A stretch of 42,500 bases of DNA from Nemertoderma westbladi (GCA_032718475.1 JAUCBJ010005961.1:1-42500); one strand, 5' to 3'; positions 10,384-22,461 are shown, counted from the stretch's first letter. Numbers and translations are program-made. Notes: a model not told the origin generated them from the sequence alone.

Positions 10384-11425
10384 AAATTGTACGCCATACG
10401 GCGGCCGGATCGAATAGAAAACATTTTTATGCGATCCGGTTGCCGTACGGCACTGTATACACCTTTTTGCATTGCGAAGGCCTATAATTATAATCTTATA
10501 ATGTAAAACAACAGTCCGAAATACTAGTGTTTGGTGGCCCATGAGTATCACACAAAAATACAAATTAAATTAAAAAAAAAACAAATAAAATTTAATTAAA
10601 AAACAAATAAAATTAAATTAAAAACAAATAAAATAAAATTAAATAACAAATAACAAATAAAATAAAATAAAATTAAAAAATGTAAAAAATTTATTTTAAA
10701 AATTTCATAAAAGTTAACAATAAATAAATAAATTAAATAGAAAAAAGATGATATTGTTTGTTGCTGTTGGTGACACATCAGTATCAATCCATGGAAATGT
10801 ATATCATTTTACCAGCCCATCAGAATCAATACCAATATCCGTAATTGGAAGTTATACTGATGGGCTGGTAAAATGATACATTTCCATGGATTGATACTGA
10901 TGTGCCACCAACAGCAACAATAGCAATGATACCGGTATACATGAGCTAGCTAGTAAATAAATCATCATCGGTATCACTTCAGCAAATAAATCATGTATTG
11001 GGTATTTTGGCTTAGCTGGGTGATATAAAGCGAGAATACATGATAAACATTTCTATGGATTTATACTGATGTGCCACCTGATGTGTATTTTTTTCATTTA
11101 TTACTTTTTCTTATTTTTTCTTCATTATTTTTATATTTAATTAATTAATATATTTTTTCTTTTATGAAATTTTTAAAGTAAATTTTTGACAATTTTTAAT
11201 TTAATTTAATTTAGTTGTTTTGTAATTTAATTTAATTTTATTTGTTTTTTAATCTAATTTTATTTTTTTTTTAATTTAATTTTAGTATTTCGGACTGTTG
11301 TTTTACATTATAAGATTATAATTATAGGCCTTCGCAATGCAAAAAGGTGTATACAGTGCCGTACGGCAACCGGATCGAATATAAATGTTTTCTATTCGAC
11401 CCGGCCGCCGTATGGCGTACAATTT
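10384..11425. mobile_element. Large nested foldback element with long terminal inverted repeats
   Basis: The outer arms are about 145 bp and inverted: 10384-10530 (AAATTGTACGCCATACGGCG at the left tip, CAGTCCGAAATACTA at the inner end) pairs with 11281-11425. Inside are AT-rich arms of opposite sense (about 10560-10740 rich in AAATTAAA/ACAAATAAA; about 11090-11280 rich in TTTAATTT/TTTATTTG). The centre (10758-10920) is a second inverted repeat with about 60-bp arms around TATCAATCCATGGAAATG. A third partial copy of that motif lies near 11045-11078. It has no coding capacity. No exact target duplication could be identified at the ends, so the class is uncertain. Confidence 0.75.
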
Positions 11426-13004
11426 TGTGGCATCTCGGACGTACGTTCACCGGTACAGTAAGCATCCGATTCCGATGCCTTAGGGTGGCCGTATACGTGG
11501 TCGTAAAATAACTGCAGATTATGTACGGAACCGCACGGCCTTGGATCAGGCCGTAGGTTGACCTCACGGCCGCCTTACGACGTTGTCTTACGGCTGTCGT
11601 ACGGCAGAGTATAAATGGGCCTTTATTGTGCTGCTATTATATCGTGATTTGCTTCATCAGTAGAACATGTAAATAATAACACAAATGTTTTGCACAATGT
11701 TAGTGGATAATTTACATGTATTTTCAGGCAAATATTTTAAAATATATTATTAGAAGACCGTCAGGGCTTCTTGCTGTCAAAAAAAAACGCCTGTGTGTTT
11801 GTCTGTATGTTTGTGCACATTGATATTGGCTTGGAAGGGTAAGAAGTGCTCTACTTCATGGCCAACTATACAAAGAAATGTATCGATTATTTGGGTTCTT
11901 ATTTCGGTTATTAATTATTTAAGCGGGTGCTCTTGCTGTATAAAAATAGCACAGGTCGATTCGCCGTGTCCCATTCTCACAAAGTTTTTATTATATTCGA
12001 GTGTTTAATATAAAGATGTATGATTATTTATTGATTGACAATAAAATAGTGTATAAATATGTAACATTCCCTCACACAGCCTGAACTTTGCCTATGGCAG
12101 CGAATAGGGAAGGATTTTCTCTGTATCATAGCAACGTTGTATAATTATTTAACTCTAGCTAGCTGGGAAGACAGGTAGCAAGCTGGCCGGAGTGTCTCAG
12201 TAAATCCAATGGTTGGGGTGGGTTGTCTATTGAGAACTCCGAACTGGTCATGGCATTAATTCTGCTTTCTTCAAGGCTGCATGGAAGGTGGAAGAGGTTT
12301 ATATATTGATTGCGATTGATATTTGATTGGGGATTAGATTATCATTTAGTTTTTCGGTTTTGTTGTCTTATAGACGGTCTTCTTAAAGCCAGCTTGCTGG
12401 CTTTCTAGTATATTAACAATGTAGCAAGAACCCGTTGTAGTCTACCAAAAAAACAGACTGCATGTTGTGTGAATATCAGAGCGAACGACTTTCAATATCG
12501 CATACTAACAATCAATAAATATATCAATTTTTTTCATCACCAATCATGCATTAGATATAAGTTCTAAAGCTATTTCTTGATGTTGCAATACTGCAATGAT
12601 ATAATAAAATAACTTCGTATATTACAGTAATGATGGATTGCATTCAATGTTTCAATTCAATTCAACATCTTTCAATTACATATTGGGAAACATATGGATT
12701 ATCTTAGCACAAACTTGTACAAACAAACCCCAATCTATTATATGCAACTTTCCCATCATTATACATAATGCCAAATGTTAAGATAACCACAAAATGTTCC
12801 AGGCTACCTTTAAATAAAATGAATCGAAATTGTACGGTCATAAATGGCCGGGATAATTAACTCAGAATTTTATGCACAATATGTCGCACTATTTGCAATG
12901 ATATTTGTTTCAGTAGAAAGGGCTCAGTACAACCTACTGTACTTGATTATGTTAAATATTGACACTAACAGATATAACAATAAACATTCCCACAGTTTTT
13001 CTTT
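11426..13004. other. Repeat-derived flank, no gene
   Basis: About 11430-11625 is GC- and CpG-rich and ends in a TIR-like sequence related in style to the foldback arms (TCGTACGGCAGAGTATAAAT). A weak inverted pair AGAAGACCGTC/GACGGTCTTCTT (about 11752 and 12373) may mark the ends of another decayed element of about 640 bp. The rest is AT-rich without genes. A 71-codon plus-strand frame at 11793-12008 has no supporting features. Confidence 0.4.
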
Positions 13005-14678
13005 TTAACTTTCGATGAGCTGCAAAGTTTCACTGGTGTCTTTACCTTTTGGCGCGAATATGTTACCACGATGGCAGCGAAATATAATGAAATAACTAAT
13101 GGCTATGAGCGGAAGTGTGAGTCCGAAGATGGCTGCACCAACTGGAAATCCGGTGTATTCGACCAGGGGACCGGCTATAATCGGACCGATAAACAGCCCC
13201 AATGCGTCCGTCAGACTCCTTGAATAGGAGTAGATTGCAATGTTCTCGACAACTTCCTTCCATTGTAGTCGATGGAAACAAACCTTGTATAGGCACTCGA
13301 AGTAGGGGACAGCACAACTGCCATATCCAATGCCGAATATCGCAGTCCCAAAAAGGATTACAGAGATATCTTGTGGTATATGAAACAGCGGGAAAGGGCC
13401 TTGTAATAGCATACCAACGTAAATTATTAGCATCCCGCAAGCTATTATATAAAGTGGGTTTATTATCGGGAATTTCTGCATGACAACTCCCCAAATAAAA
13501 CTTGTAGTCACTGTGGTTAGGGGCGCTATTAGAAAGATGAGTCCAATCGTAGCTGGACCAAATTTAAACATTTCTAGATACAAAGCGAAAGTTGTTTCGT
13601 AAAATCCCAAGGATGCCAATACTAGGAACTCCATTGTAAAGGACATGAAACCAACTTTATCCTTCAATATGTCCAGAACAGTATATTTGGTTTCAGGTTT
13701 TGTTTCTGATTCAATGTTGGGACAAGTGGCAAAGAGATATATGGCTAGTAATACCTCCAAACTGCCGAACACTAGGAAAGGTGTTGTGTAATTTGATAGT
13801 TCATATATTACTCCACATATTGTTGGCCCCGTTAGCATTCCAAGGTTGAAGCTGTTGTACAGGAAACTCAGGGCTATAGTTCGTTCCTTCTGCAACAAAT
13901 TAATAAAAGTGACTAAATTTTACTACGCCAAACATCATCGACCTGTCAGTAATAATTATCATTAGTCCCAAGATCTTGGGCTATCCATACAGGCTTGCGA
14001 GTTGACAATTAACTTACTTTGAACAATATCGTCGTAATTCCATACATAGAAAGAGTGGCTGTCGCATAAAAGGAACCCTCTACGATACGGCAGATAAAAC
14101 ATAACACGATATAGGTGGTGCCACCTGGTGATAAATCTAGTAACCCGAACAGGGCAATGCAAACACCTAAAAAGTAAATAGAAATATATCACTGCAGTTT
14201 GAGTTGAGTTGAGATTGTCAATGCACTCCTGTGTCATTCAGGGTGTACAGATATTGTAGAAAATTAGCTGATATGGTTGTGTGTATGGATCGAACTCTTA
14301 ACATATACAGTTTATACACAGTGAGTTATTCTATACTTACTTACCTGAACCCATGAATCCGAGTGCTGCTGCGTTCTTAAGTCCCAAGCTCACGGCCACA
14401 CCACCCACCATGACATAGAATACAATCCTGCTACCGGCAAACACACCAAAAAGAATACCAACCAAACTTTCGTCGAAGCCTTTCTCAATAGCTCTTGGAG
14501 GAAAGAATGCAGCTGGAAGCGAATAGTTAACTGAAATTGTGAAAAACAGGGTACATAGAACTATGAGTGTTGTTATTCGATGCGTCATTACACGGATTAA
14601 TATAGATTTTATAGGCTGATTGATTTTAAGTTCTGAGTTATAAATAGTTTCTTTGGAAGTAACACGGCTATCACTCAT
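13005..14678 (-). CDS. SLC18B1-like MFS transporter, copy A (3 exons)
   Basis: A 12-helix major facilitator transporter resembling SLC18B1 (vesicular polyamine transporter family). Exons on the minus strand: 14345-14678 (111 codons + 1 base), 14018-14166 (2 bases + 49 codons), 13005-13889 (294 codons + stop). They join to 455 residues, close to the 456 of human SLC18B1. Introns are GT-AG (donor G|GTAAGT, acceptor TTTTTAG; donor AAA|GTAAGT, acceptor TTGCAG). Exon 1 carries helices 1-2 with ISVNYSLPAAFFPPRAIEKG and the loop FDESLVGILFGVFAGSR. Exon 2 reads ALFGLLDLSPGGTTYIVLCF. Exon 3 holds helices 5-12 (LGMLTGPTICGVIYEL; PLFHIPQDISVILFG). The substrate cannot be inferred. This is the first of three tandem paralogs on the same strand. 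The start is the ATG at 14678; see copy C for a different N-terminus. Confidence 0.93.
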
Positions 14679-15140
14679 CTTTTATTGATAATTCTTCTTT
14701 GCTTCAAATGGTGTGGAAGTGTCGCAGGCCTTATCACAAACTATTTATCGCGTTAATTAGGACAACATATGTTGAGGTAGGTAAAGTTATTTTCTTATCC
14801 TTTGCCGGCTGTAAGTACTGTACAAAACACGCAAGAGTAAGCGCAAGACATAAGTCCGCCTACATAGTACAAGTTACAAGTACAAAATTAATAAATTTGA
14901 ATATTATACATTGAATGAATTCGTTTTCCTGTTGTAGTTAATGACCCAGCCCATGAAATACCCTATCACTTGGAATCAATAATCAGCTGATTATCTGCAA
15001 ATCCTCCTCTGTGGTGAGTGGGTAGGTCGTTAATGCTGAGGGAACTAGTTGGGTCCAATTATTCCATGTTTGAGTCCAAGGAACTGATGATTATCGTGCA
15101 TTTACTTTATTGGCATTGGCTCTGTTTTAACGATAATTGT
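14679..15140 (-). promoter_or_regulatory. 5' flank shared by transporter copies A and B
   Basis: The 450 bases upstream of copy A can be aligned by eye with those upstream of copy B (20327-20800). Shared blocks include GTTGAGGTAGGTAAAG, TTCGTTTTCCTGTTGTA, GCTGAGGGAACTAGTTGGGT and TATTGGCATTGGCTCTGTTT. The duplication that made the two genes therefore carried its upstream region. Promoter function is inferred from position and conservation. Confidence 0.5.
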
Positions 15141-15740
15141 AATGATGACATATTGCAAGGGGAAGGAAAATCTTTTAACAGTGACAGTTGTTGGTGAATT
15201 TTATTGAAGGTATGGATTCAATAAAGATAATTAACGCAGTTACAATGATATTTCAACAAACAGGGCTTTATCAAATTGTATGAAGTCTACCAACTGACAG
15301 TGAAGTGAAGCCACGTACACTGCCCCACACTGCCTAACTACCTAATAATAGTACTACTTCTATTTATCTATTGGTACATTGGTATGTCGTTGGTCTATAT
15401 ACCTCAGAACCAGTGCTCCAGACGTCCATGGGGTTACCAGAAAAGTGGATACGTTACCTTCGTTGTTACGATGGGTGGTATTCTACCATAATGCGTGATC
15501 ATATCATTATGCCTGGCATTTGCTTTGTCTCCAACTCATGTTTGTCCTGCCCTTGTCAGGGTTTGTCCTTACCTCCATATAAAATGGGTAAACGTTACCA
15601 AATAAACAATAAGAAACAAGTGATTGGAAACATATTTTAATTGAGAATCAACAGTTTGAGGATAAACATTCAGATGTATTAGCTTATCGGCAGGAAGATG
15701 GTATATGTATGTATAGGTGTGTGTAAGCGTGTAAGGGTAG
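15141..15740. other. Gene-free spacer between transporter copy A flank and LINE fragment 2
   Basis: No gene is recognised. The frame at 15371-15640 (89 codons, plus strand) has no recognisable family features and ends in AT-rich sequence. Confidence 0.4.
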
Positions 15741-17040
15741 GCGTCACATTTACCCCCGTATAAAAAAACCACACTTTCCACTGTGGCTCGAAAACATGTG
15801 ATCATCAGGTGATGGGGGATGTCTGATTTTCAGGTGGTTCGCCACTTCGGATAGACCCATGAATTTACCGCCGTTGCATTTGCTTTCCTAACTTTTATGT
15901 ATTTTCTGTGGCTCTCTATCCATGACCTAAGGTTCTGGAAATCGTCAACTTCCTTGGTGGATTATTATCGATTGTGGTCAGGCTTATATTAACATTACAA
16001 TCATTTATTTTGGTTTGACAATAGCACAACAGTAGCATTTATATGCAATCCAAGCTTCTTTGCAGTCATCTCCACTTTGTTCAGTAGAAGTTGTGCATCT
16101 GCTACTACTATTTATAATACTACTATTATAGGCGAATTGAAATGCTATGTCAACTTAATAACGAGTTTGTGCTGTCATATTGCAATCCACAATATGCATG
16201 CATGCTGCAATGCAGCTTGCATTAAGACACCTATCCTTCAGCGTCGTCAAGTGCTGGTCCGCCAGCCAAAGCAATGATATCATGCGAAGCAGAGGCGGAT
16301 TAGTTCAATTGACAAGCTTGGGGGATCAGTGACACAGCTCAAATGCTGTATGTTGCTTGGTGGGGATGTGTGCATTGTGAACCAGATGTGGCATTCTTGT
16401 CATCTTGTGAATGGTGCCATCCAGAGATTTGGCGTCCTCAGCAGTAATAGCTCAGCTTGGACTCATATATCTTGTTTGTGGTTGGTTGGCATTTCCTCCA
16501 CTAATATGAGCCAGGAATTATTATGTGCCGTAGTGAGATCCTCACTGTGCATGTGATAGCGTGTTGGATAGCAGGGCGATGTTATCCACAAAGTCTGTGT
16601 CTGTGTTTGCTTGTGCAGGATATCAGGTGCTTCTATGTCTTGTAGTGTGAACCAAATAATATCTTCTCCATTTGTGGCCATCTTCATTGCATAATCCAAC
16701 ACAATTATGAATAGCAATGGATCAAATGTATTGCCTTGCAGTACATCAGTAAGGATTGAGAATAAATCAGACCTGTCATCTGGATGTAGAGCATGTCTGA
16801 AATTCTGTGTCGCAGTACAAAATAACAATCAAATATCAGCAATGATTATTTTTGGTATTCCATAAGCTCTTAGGATTTCCAGCCTTTTACCACTATGGAT
16901 GGAGTCGAATGCGTTCTTGAAGTTAGAATTCATTCTTCCTTCTATCTTAATTGCAAGTATCTGAGTTGTTGTTGATTGATATATTTTGTCGGAATCCAAT
17001 TTGTCTCTTATGCAGTAGTAGAAAGTTATCACCTTATAAA
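15741..17040 (-). mobile_element. Decayed LINE reverse transcriptase (fragment 2)
   Basis: Minus-strand remnant of the same LINE family as at 1-516, but broken by stops and frameshifts. From 17032 downward it shows RT blocks FKNAFDSIHSGKRLEILRAY and GIPKII, then VLQGNTFDPLLFIIVLDYAM (16700-16830), then a damaged catalytic box near 16595 (TDFVDN, losing the second Asp). Finally, near 15750-15970, it shows the nucleotide signature of the thumb region (CTTTCCACTGTGGCTCGAAA). About 16130-16550 matches less well and may be a later insertion. It is inactive. Confidence 0.75.
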
Positions 17041-17225
17041 AAGGTATATAATTCTCCTATATTATAAAACAACTCTTGCAATCTATAATTAATCTATAAT
17101 CCTATAATTGGCACATTTTTACACAATTGATATTATTTCTAATTAATTATTAATGATTAATAAGTATGATTATACGTTATTATTATTAGTTTTATTTATT
17201 GAGAAGTCAGTACTGAGCAGCTATG

Positions 17226-17621
17226 TCATGGCCGCGCAGCCCCGCACCATCCCCGAAACAAAGTCAGTGCCAGCGCTGCGCCTACCTCCATGGAGGCACA
17301 GCAAACTGGACCGGAGGAGGGCGAATTGAAGTTGTTGATGACATCCCCCAGCACACATGCGAGGCCCCTCTTCAGCATTCCATCACGCTTAGAAACCAGT
17401 GCCTCTTTGATGTAGGTGATGAGTATCTGGGTCTCTCGGCACCAGACTCCATCCATTGTATCAACCAGTGGGGTGAATGGTTTCCTCCATTCCACACAGA
17501 CAGCGCTGTAGTGGCACAGTTTATTGCGGCAGCGCTCCTCTAGGATGGAGTTGGTCGAGCGGTTTATATTATATTCGTTACATGAAATAGTTTCACTTTT
17601 GTAGTTTAGTAATAAAATCAT
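17226..17621 (-). CDS. Unrecognised 131-codon ORF, possibly mobile-element derived
   Basis: A minus-strand frame from 17621 to the stop at 17226. The segment 17226-17540 is clearly GC-richer than the DNA on both sides, as if inserted. It encodes KLCHYSAVCVEWRKPFTPLV, VDTMDGVWCRETQILITYIK and SSGPVCCASMEVGAALALTL. The layout (a PLVxxMDGxxxxE block followed by a basic stretch) is reminiscent of C-terminal ORF remnants of retroelements in invertebrate genomes, but I cannot assign a family. The overlapping plus-strand frame 17223-17543 is the alternative reading. It lies just downstream of transporter copy B. Confidence 0.25.
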   Translation of the reverse strand: MILLLNYKSETISCNEYNINRSTNSILEERCRNKLCHYSAVCVEWRKPFTPLVDTMDGVWCRETQILITYIKEALVSKRDGMLKRGLACVLGDVINNFNSPSSGPVCCASMEVGAALALTLFRGWCGAARP

Positions 17622-17726
17622 TACTCGTAGTTTTTTTACTTATAGTTGCGCTCACAATGTAGTACATGTAATAATTACACATACAAATGTAGTGAAAATG
17701 TAAAGTTATGTACACAGTTTCTCTTT

Positions 17727-20326
17727 TTAATTTTCGATGAGCTGCAAAGTTTCACTGGTGTCTTTACCTTTTGGTGCGAATATGTTACCACGATGGCAGC
17801 GAAATATAATGAAATAACTAATCGCTATGAGCGGAAGAGGGAGTCCGAAGATGGCTGCACCGACTGGAAATCCGGTGTATTCGACCAGGGGACCGGCTAT
17901 AATCGGACCGATAAACAGTCCCGCTGCGTCTGTCATCGTCATCGAATAGGAGTAGACGGCGGTGTTCTCGACAACTTCCTTCCATTGTAGTCGATGAAAA
18001 CAAACCTTGTATAGGCACTCGAAGTAGGGGACAGCACAACTGCCAAGTCCAATGCCGAATATCGCAGTACCCAAAAGGATTACTGAGATATCTTGTGGTA
18101 TATGAAACAGCGGGAAAGGGCCTTGTAATAGCATGCCGGTGTAAAGAATCATCATACCACTAGATATTATATAAAGTGGGTTTATTACCGGGAATTTTTG
18201 AATGAGAAATCCCCATAGAAAACTGGTAATGACTGTCGCCAGGGGCGCTATTAGAAAGATGACTCCAATCATAGCTGGACCAAATTTAAACATTTCTAGA
18301 TACAAAGCGAAAGTTGTTTCGTAAAATCCCAAAGTTGTCAATACTAGGAACTCCATTGTAAAGGACATGAAACCAACTTTATCCTTCAATATGTCCAGAA
18401 CAGTATATTTGGTTTCAGGTTTTGTTTCGGATTCAATGTTGGGACAAGCGACTCGAAGATATATCGCTAGTAATACCTCCAAACTGCCGAACACTAGGAA
18501 AGGTGTTGTGTAATTTGCTAGTTCATATATTACTCCACATATTGTTGGCCCCGCTAGCATTCCAAGATGTAGGCTGTTGTATATGCAACTCAGGGCTATA
18601 GTTCGTTCTTTCTGCAACAAATGAGAAATAGTAATTGGCGCTAATTAACTACTCCGTCATCATCATTATTTTCTATGTAGAAAGAAAAATCATTCAAATC
18701 CAACTTATAAATCGTATGAAGAAGGCCTTGGTCAAATTGGCAGTTTTTGGCAAAATTGACCCCAATACGGTTCCTTAGAAATCTTAAAGTGATAGCTTTG
18801 AACAAGTATTAATAAACTTACTTTGAACAACATTGTGGCGATTCCATACATCGATAGAACGGCTGTCGCAAAAAAGGAACCCTCTACGATACGGCAGATA
18901 AAACATAACACGATATAGGTGGTGCCACCTGGTGATAAATCTAGTAACCCGAACAGGGCAATGCAAACACCTAAAAAGTAAATAAAATATATCAGCTATT
19001 GAAGAAAATTATATATGGTGGTTGTGTGTTGTGTAGGGATCTAAATCGCAAATTTTGATGTTTTCTACTCTCATATCTTGGATTAACACTACAAGAACGC
19101 AGAAGCAACCGATAGACAGCAACTAAAGTCGCAGACACCGACTTTGCTGATGACATTGCCCTGCTCTCTAATAGACAGCAACTAAAGTCGCAGACACCGA
19201 CTTTGCTAATGACATCGCCCTGCTCTCTAATACGCTAGCTTCTACAGAATGAAGTAGAGAGGGTGGGAAAGGAGGTTGGACTGTATATAAATGCTAGCAA
19301 GACCGAATACATGACTTTTTATGTCAATGGGAACTTGACCACAATTGTTAATAATCCATAAAGGAAGGTTGACGATTTCCAGTACCTTAGGTAATGGATA
19401 GAGAGCAGCAAAAAATACATAAAGTTAGGAAAGCAAAGGCTTGGGTAGCTCTATCAAAAATGGATACCATCTGGAAATCAGATCTCTACAGGCACCTGAA
19501 GACTAAGTTCTTTCGAGCCACAGTGGAAAGTGTATTTTTATACAGGGGTGAGACTTGGTCACAGAATTTGAAGAATTGGGTTGCTAGACAAGACTACTAA
19601 GGGCAGTCCTAAACATCAGCTGGGGACAGCACATAACAAACGCCGAGCTTTATGGTATCGTTTATCAACCACGCTGACGTGAATGTAATTACAATTCAGT
19701 GCACACTGCTGGATCCTGGATAAGTAAACAAGAGGTCATACCAGATCTACTTTTCTGGCAACCAACTTAAGGAAAGCGTAACCGTGGATGACTGGCTATA
19801 TCATATAATATAGACCTTCTGGAAAATGATACTGAACTTGAGAAAAACGAAATTGCGACAACTATAGAGAATCGGCTGGAAGACTGGAAGACTATGGAAG
19901 GATCTCATTTCCACTGTCCGAGTTCGCTGCTTGACCTAGTAGTAGGGTAGTAGTAGTCACCTATACACTATGGCTTATTCCAGACTTACCTGAACCCATG
20001 AATCCGAGTGCTGCTGCGTTCCTAAGTCCCAATGACACGGCAACACCACCCACCATGACATAGAATACAACCCTGCTACCGGCAAACACACCAAAAAGAA
20101 TACCAACCAAACTTTCGTCGAAGCCTTTCTCAACAGCCCTCGGAGGAAAGAATGTAGCTGGTAGCGAATAGTTAACTGAAATTGTGAATTGCAGGGTACA
20201 TAGAACTATGAGTATTGTTATTCGATGCTTCATTAGACGGATTAATATAGATTTTGTAGGCTGATTGATTTTAAGTTCCAACAAGTTGTCAATAGTTTCT
20301 TTGGAAGAACCACGGCTATTATTCAT
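17727..20326 (-). CDS. SLC18B1-like MFS transporter, copy B (3 exons, LINE in intron 1)
   Basis: Exons on the minus strand: 19990-20326 (112 codons + 1 base), 18822-18970 (2 bases + 49 codons), 17727-18611 (294 codons + stop), giving 456 residues. Splice phases and sites are the same as in copies A and C. It differs from A and C in places such as LRVACPNIES (shared with C, against LFATCPNIES in A) and LWGFLIQKFP (against IWGVVMQKFP in A and C). Exon 2 has EGSFFATAVLSMYGIATMLF. The frame is intact and all exons are bounded by GT/AG, so the gene is probably functional. Intron 1 is about 1 kb, against 165-178 bp in the other copies, because it contains a LINE fragment in the opposite orientation (about 19085-19960). 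Transport substrate unknown. Confidence 0.92.
19085..19960 (+). mobile_element. Decayed LINE fragment 3 inside intron 1 of transporter copy B
   Basis: Plus-strand remnant of the same LINE family, antisense to the host gene. It has the catalytic sequence ADTDFADDIALLSN near 19135, then FYVNGNLTT, KAWVALSKMDTIWKSDLYRH, TKFFRATVESVFLYRGETW (19394-19600), and a tail matching fragment 4 (ELEKNEIATTIEN). A 59-bp segment containing the catalytic box is tandemly duplicated (19113-19171 and 19172-19230), which shifts the frame, so the copy is dead. Confidence 0.8.
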
Positions 20327-20800
20327 CTTTTATGGATAATTCTTCTTTGCTTCATATATTTGGTGTGAATGCATCGCAGGCCTTGACACTATGCATTTTA
20401 GCTGATATATCACGTTATTTAGAACAGCATCGAAGTTGAGGTAGGTAAAGATACTTTACTTAACCTTGGCCGGTTGTGAGTACTGTGCAAAACACGTCAC
20501 AATGCGCGCAAGACTAAGTCCACCAACATAGAGCACCAACATAAATTGAAATAAACATTGAATGATTTCGTTTTCCTGTTGTATTTATTTACATATATGA
20601 CCCAACCGCCCCAAATCCAATGAATCGCTCAGAACTAGAGAACAAACCGGTTATCAGCAAATAGTCCCCTTGTGTGAGTGGTATGTAGTATGCTGAGGGA
20701 ACTAGTTGGGTCCAGTTATTCCTATGTTTGAGTCCAAGGAACTGATGGTTGCCTTGCCATTGATTTTATTGGCATTGGCTCTGTTTTAAGGATAATGAAT
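20327..20800 (-). promoter_or_regulatory. 5' flank of transporter copy B, homologous to that of copy A
   Basis: Carries the same ordered blocks as 14679-15140 with scattered substitutions and small indels. Promoter role inferred from position. Confidence 0.45.
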
Positions 20801-21970
20801 AAGGATATTTAATAATTCTAATCTAATCATAAATATTGCCGGAAGGGAGAGATATTTTCTAAGTGTTCGTTGTGGTTCAATCGTGCTGAATGATATGGTA
20901 AAGTTCATTAATGAGTCAACGCAAAAATTTAATGTGGAAATGCATTAATATGATTTTAAGTGCTGTAGTGCTTATTGTTTTTTGGAGGGATCCAAGAATT
21001 GCATGTCCTTATTTCTCACACGTGTTTGTGTTTTTGTTTGTACACACAACTTCTTGCACTTAATGTTGATTGGATGAAACTTTGATGATAGGTTCATTAT
21101 CGGACCTACTTGTGTATGCAAAGTTTTGGTTGCGAGGGACCTGTTGGTTGCCTAGCAACAAAATTAATTCTAGAACGACCGATCATAATTGTAGAATTCC
21201 CTCAATCAAAATTGTGTGGACACCCCATAGGGAGCATCTATTGGACATTCTTTCTGCAAAATTTCGCTTTATTTCGTTTAGAATTGTAGGAGAAGATTCA
21301 TTTCTTACAAACAGTGTTTTTTAACGTACTACTATTTAATTTACTATTTAATATACTACTATTATGTACTTCGTCCAATATTTAGTTTTGCGTTTTTCGC
21401 TATTAGACTGACCTACATAGGAGCGTAATTTATTAAAACAATAGTAATTGTATTGTAAAGACGTTACTTTGCCCAATGTTTCGTTTTGCGTTTTTCGTTA
21501 TTAGGCTACCCTGCATTTACTTTTCGTCATTACGTTTATCTTATATTTAAACACACTACTCAAGCAATAATTATTACATATATTTTTTATGTTAGGTCTT
21601 CATTTAGAGTCGATCTTTTCACCCGTGTCAAGGCAAATTTCAATTTTCTCATTATTTCTGAGTGTCTGTGTTGTCTCTTAACTATTTTTCGTTTCCATTA
21701 CATTTCGTTATTGCGATTGGAGCTATTGTTTATCATTGCAATATGCAACTTTTATTTTATTAATAAAGATTAAATAAAGTTGATCGAGGAGGAAAAAAAA
21801 TGTTTCATTCGATTTATTCTTCAATTTCGCTGAATCTAGTACAATCGAGATCCTTAATGTTATTTTTAGCTCTTAGCTCGCATACTATTGGTGACTTAGA
21901 ATAATGATAAAGACCCCCTGCGTACAGTTGCCATGCGAATGGAACCAACAAACTGATTTTTTGTACACTA
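20801..21970. other. Gene-free, repeat-like spacer
   Basis: AT-rich sequence without a gene. Two related segments near 21380 and 21480 (GTTTTGCGTTTTTCG with neighbouring matches, about 100 bp apart) show a degenerate local duplication. The frame at 21486-21773 is hydrophobic and AT-driven with no family features. Confidence 0.4.
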
Positions 21971-22390
21971 CAGTACTACTAGATCGAGCGAGCTCGGTCA
22001 GTAGAACTGAGGTCCTTCCAGGCTTCCCGCTGATTCTCCATAGTTGTCGCAATTTCGTTTCTCTCAAGTTCAGTAGCCATTTTAATTTGGTCTTCGTCAT
22101 ATCCAGTCGCCCACAAGAATCGTCCACAAGAATTCCTATCTTTTATGCCGCTCCCAGCCATGAACCAAGGTGTTGGAAGTCGTTCTATTGGAAGTACTAG
22201 GTTCTTTTGTTGATTATTATCGATGTTGGTCTGGTTCCATTAACATTAAATGTCGTGTGATATTCTTTTTTGGTAGCATTTATATTCAATCCAAATCCAA
22301 CCTTCTTAGCGACTCTTTCCAGTTTGTTCAGTATAAGTTGTGCATCTGCTACCGTGTTAGTAGTAAGCAGGATTAACTTACAAAGCCGAT
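21971..22390 (-). mobile_element. Decayed LINE fragment 4
   Basis: Minus-strand remnant of the same LINE family. It matches the KTEF region of fragment 1 at the nucleotide level (22200-22370; TTGTTGATTATTATCGATG, AGCATTTATATTCAATCCAA) and carries the ELERNEIATTMENQREAWKD segment seen in fragment 3. The order of segments is rearranged relative to the others and the frame is broken. Confidence 0.65.
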
Positions 22391-22461
22391 GTGTGTACTA
22401 ACTTCTTGATCGGGATATCTGCTTAAACCTTCTGATTCTACGTTATTTGAGTGCGCCCCTT

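Noticed and set aside
10596-10787. A 63-codon Phe/Leu/Ile-rich minus-strand frame
   Set aside because: It is the translation of an AAATAAA-type low-complexity arm of the foldback element.
13962-14237. A 91-codon minus-strand frame over transporter exon 2 (and its equivalents at 18784 and 24486)
   Set aside because: It is the wrong frame. The correct frame is two bases off, joins the flanking exons by splice phase and gives the conserved LFGLLDLSPGG helix.
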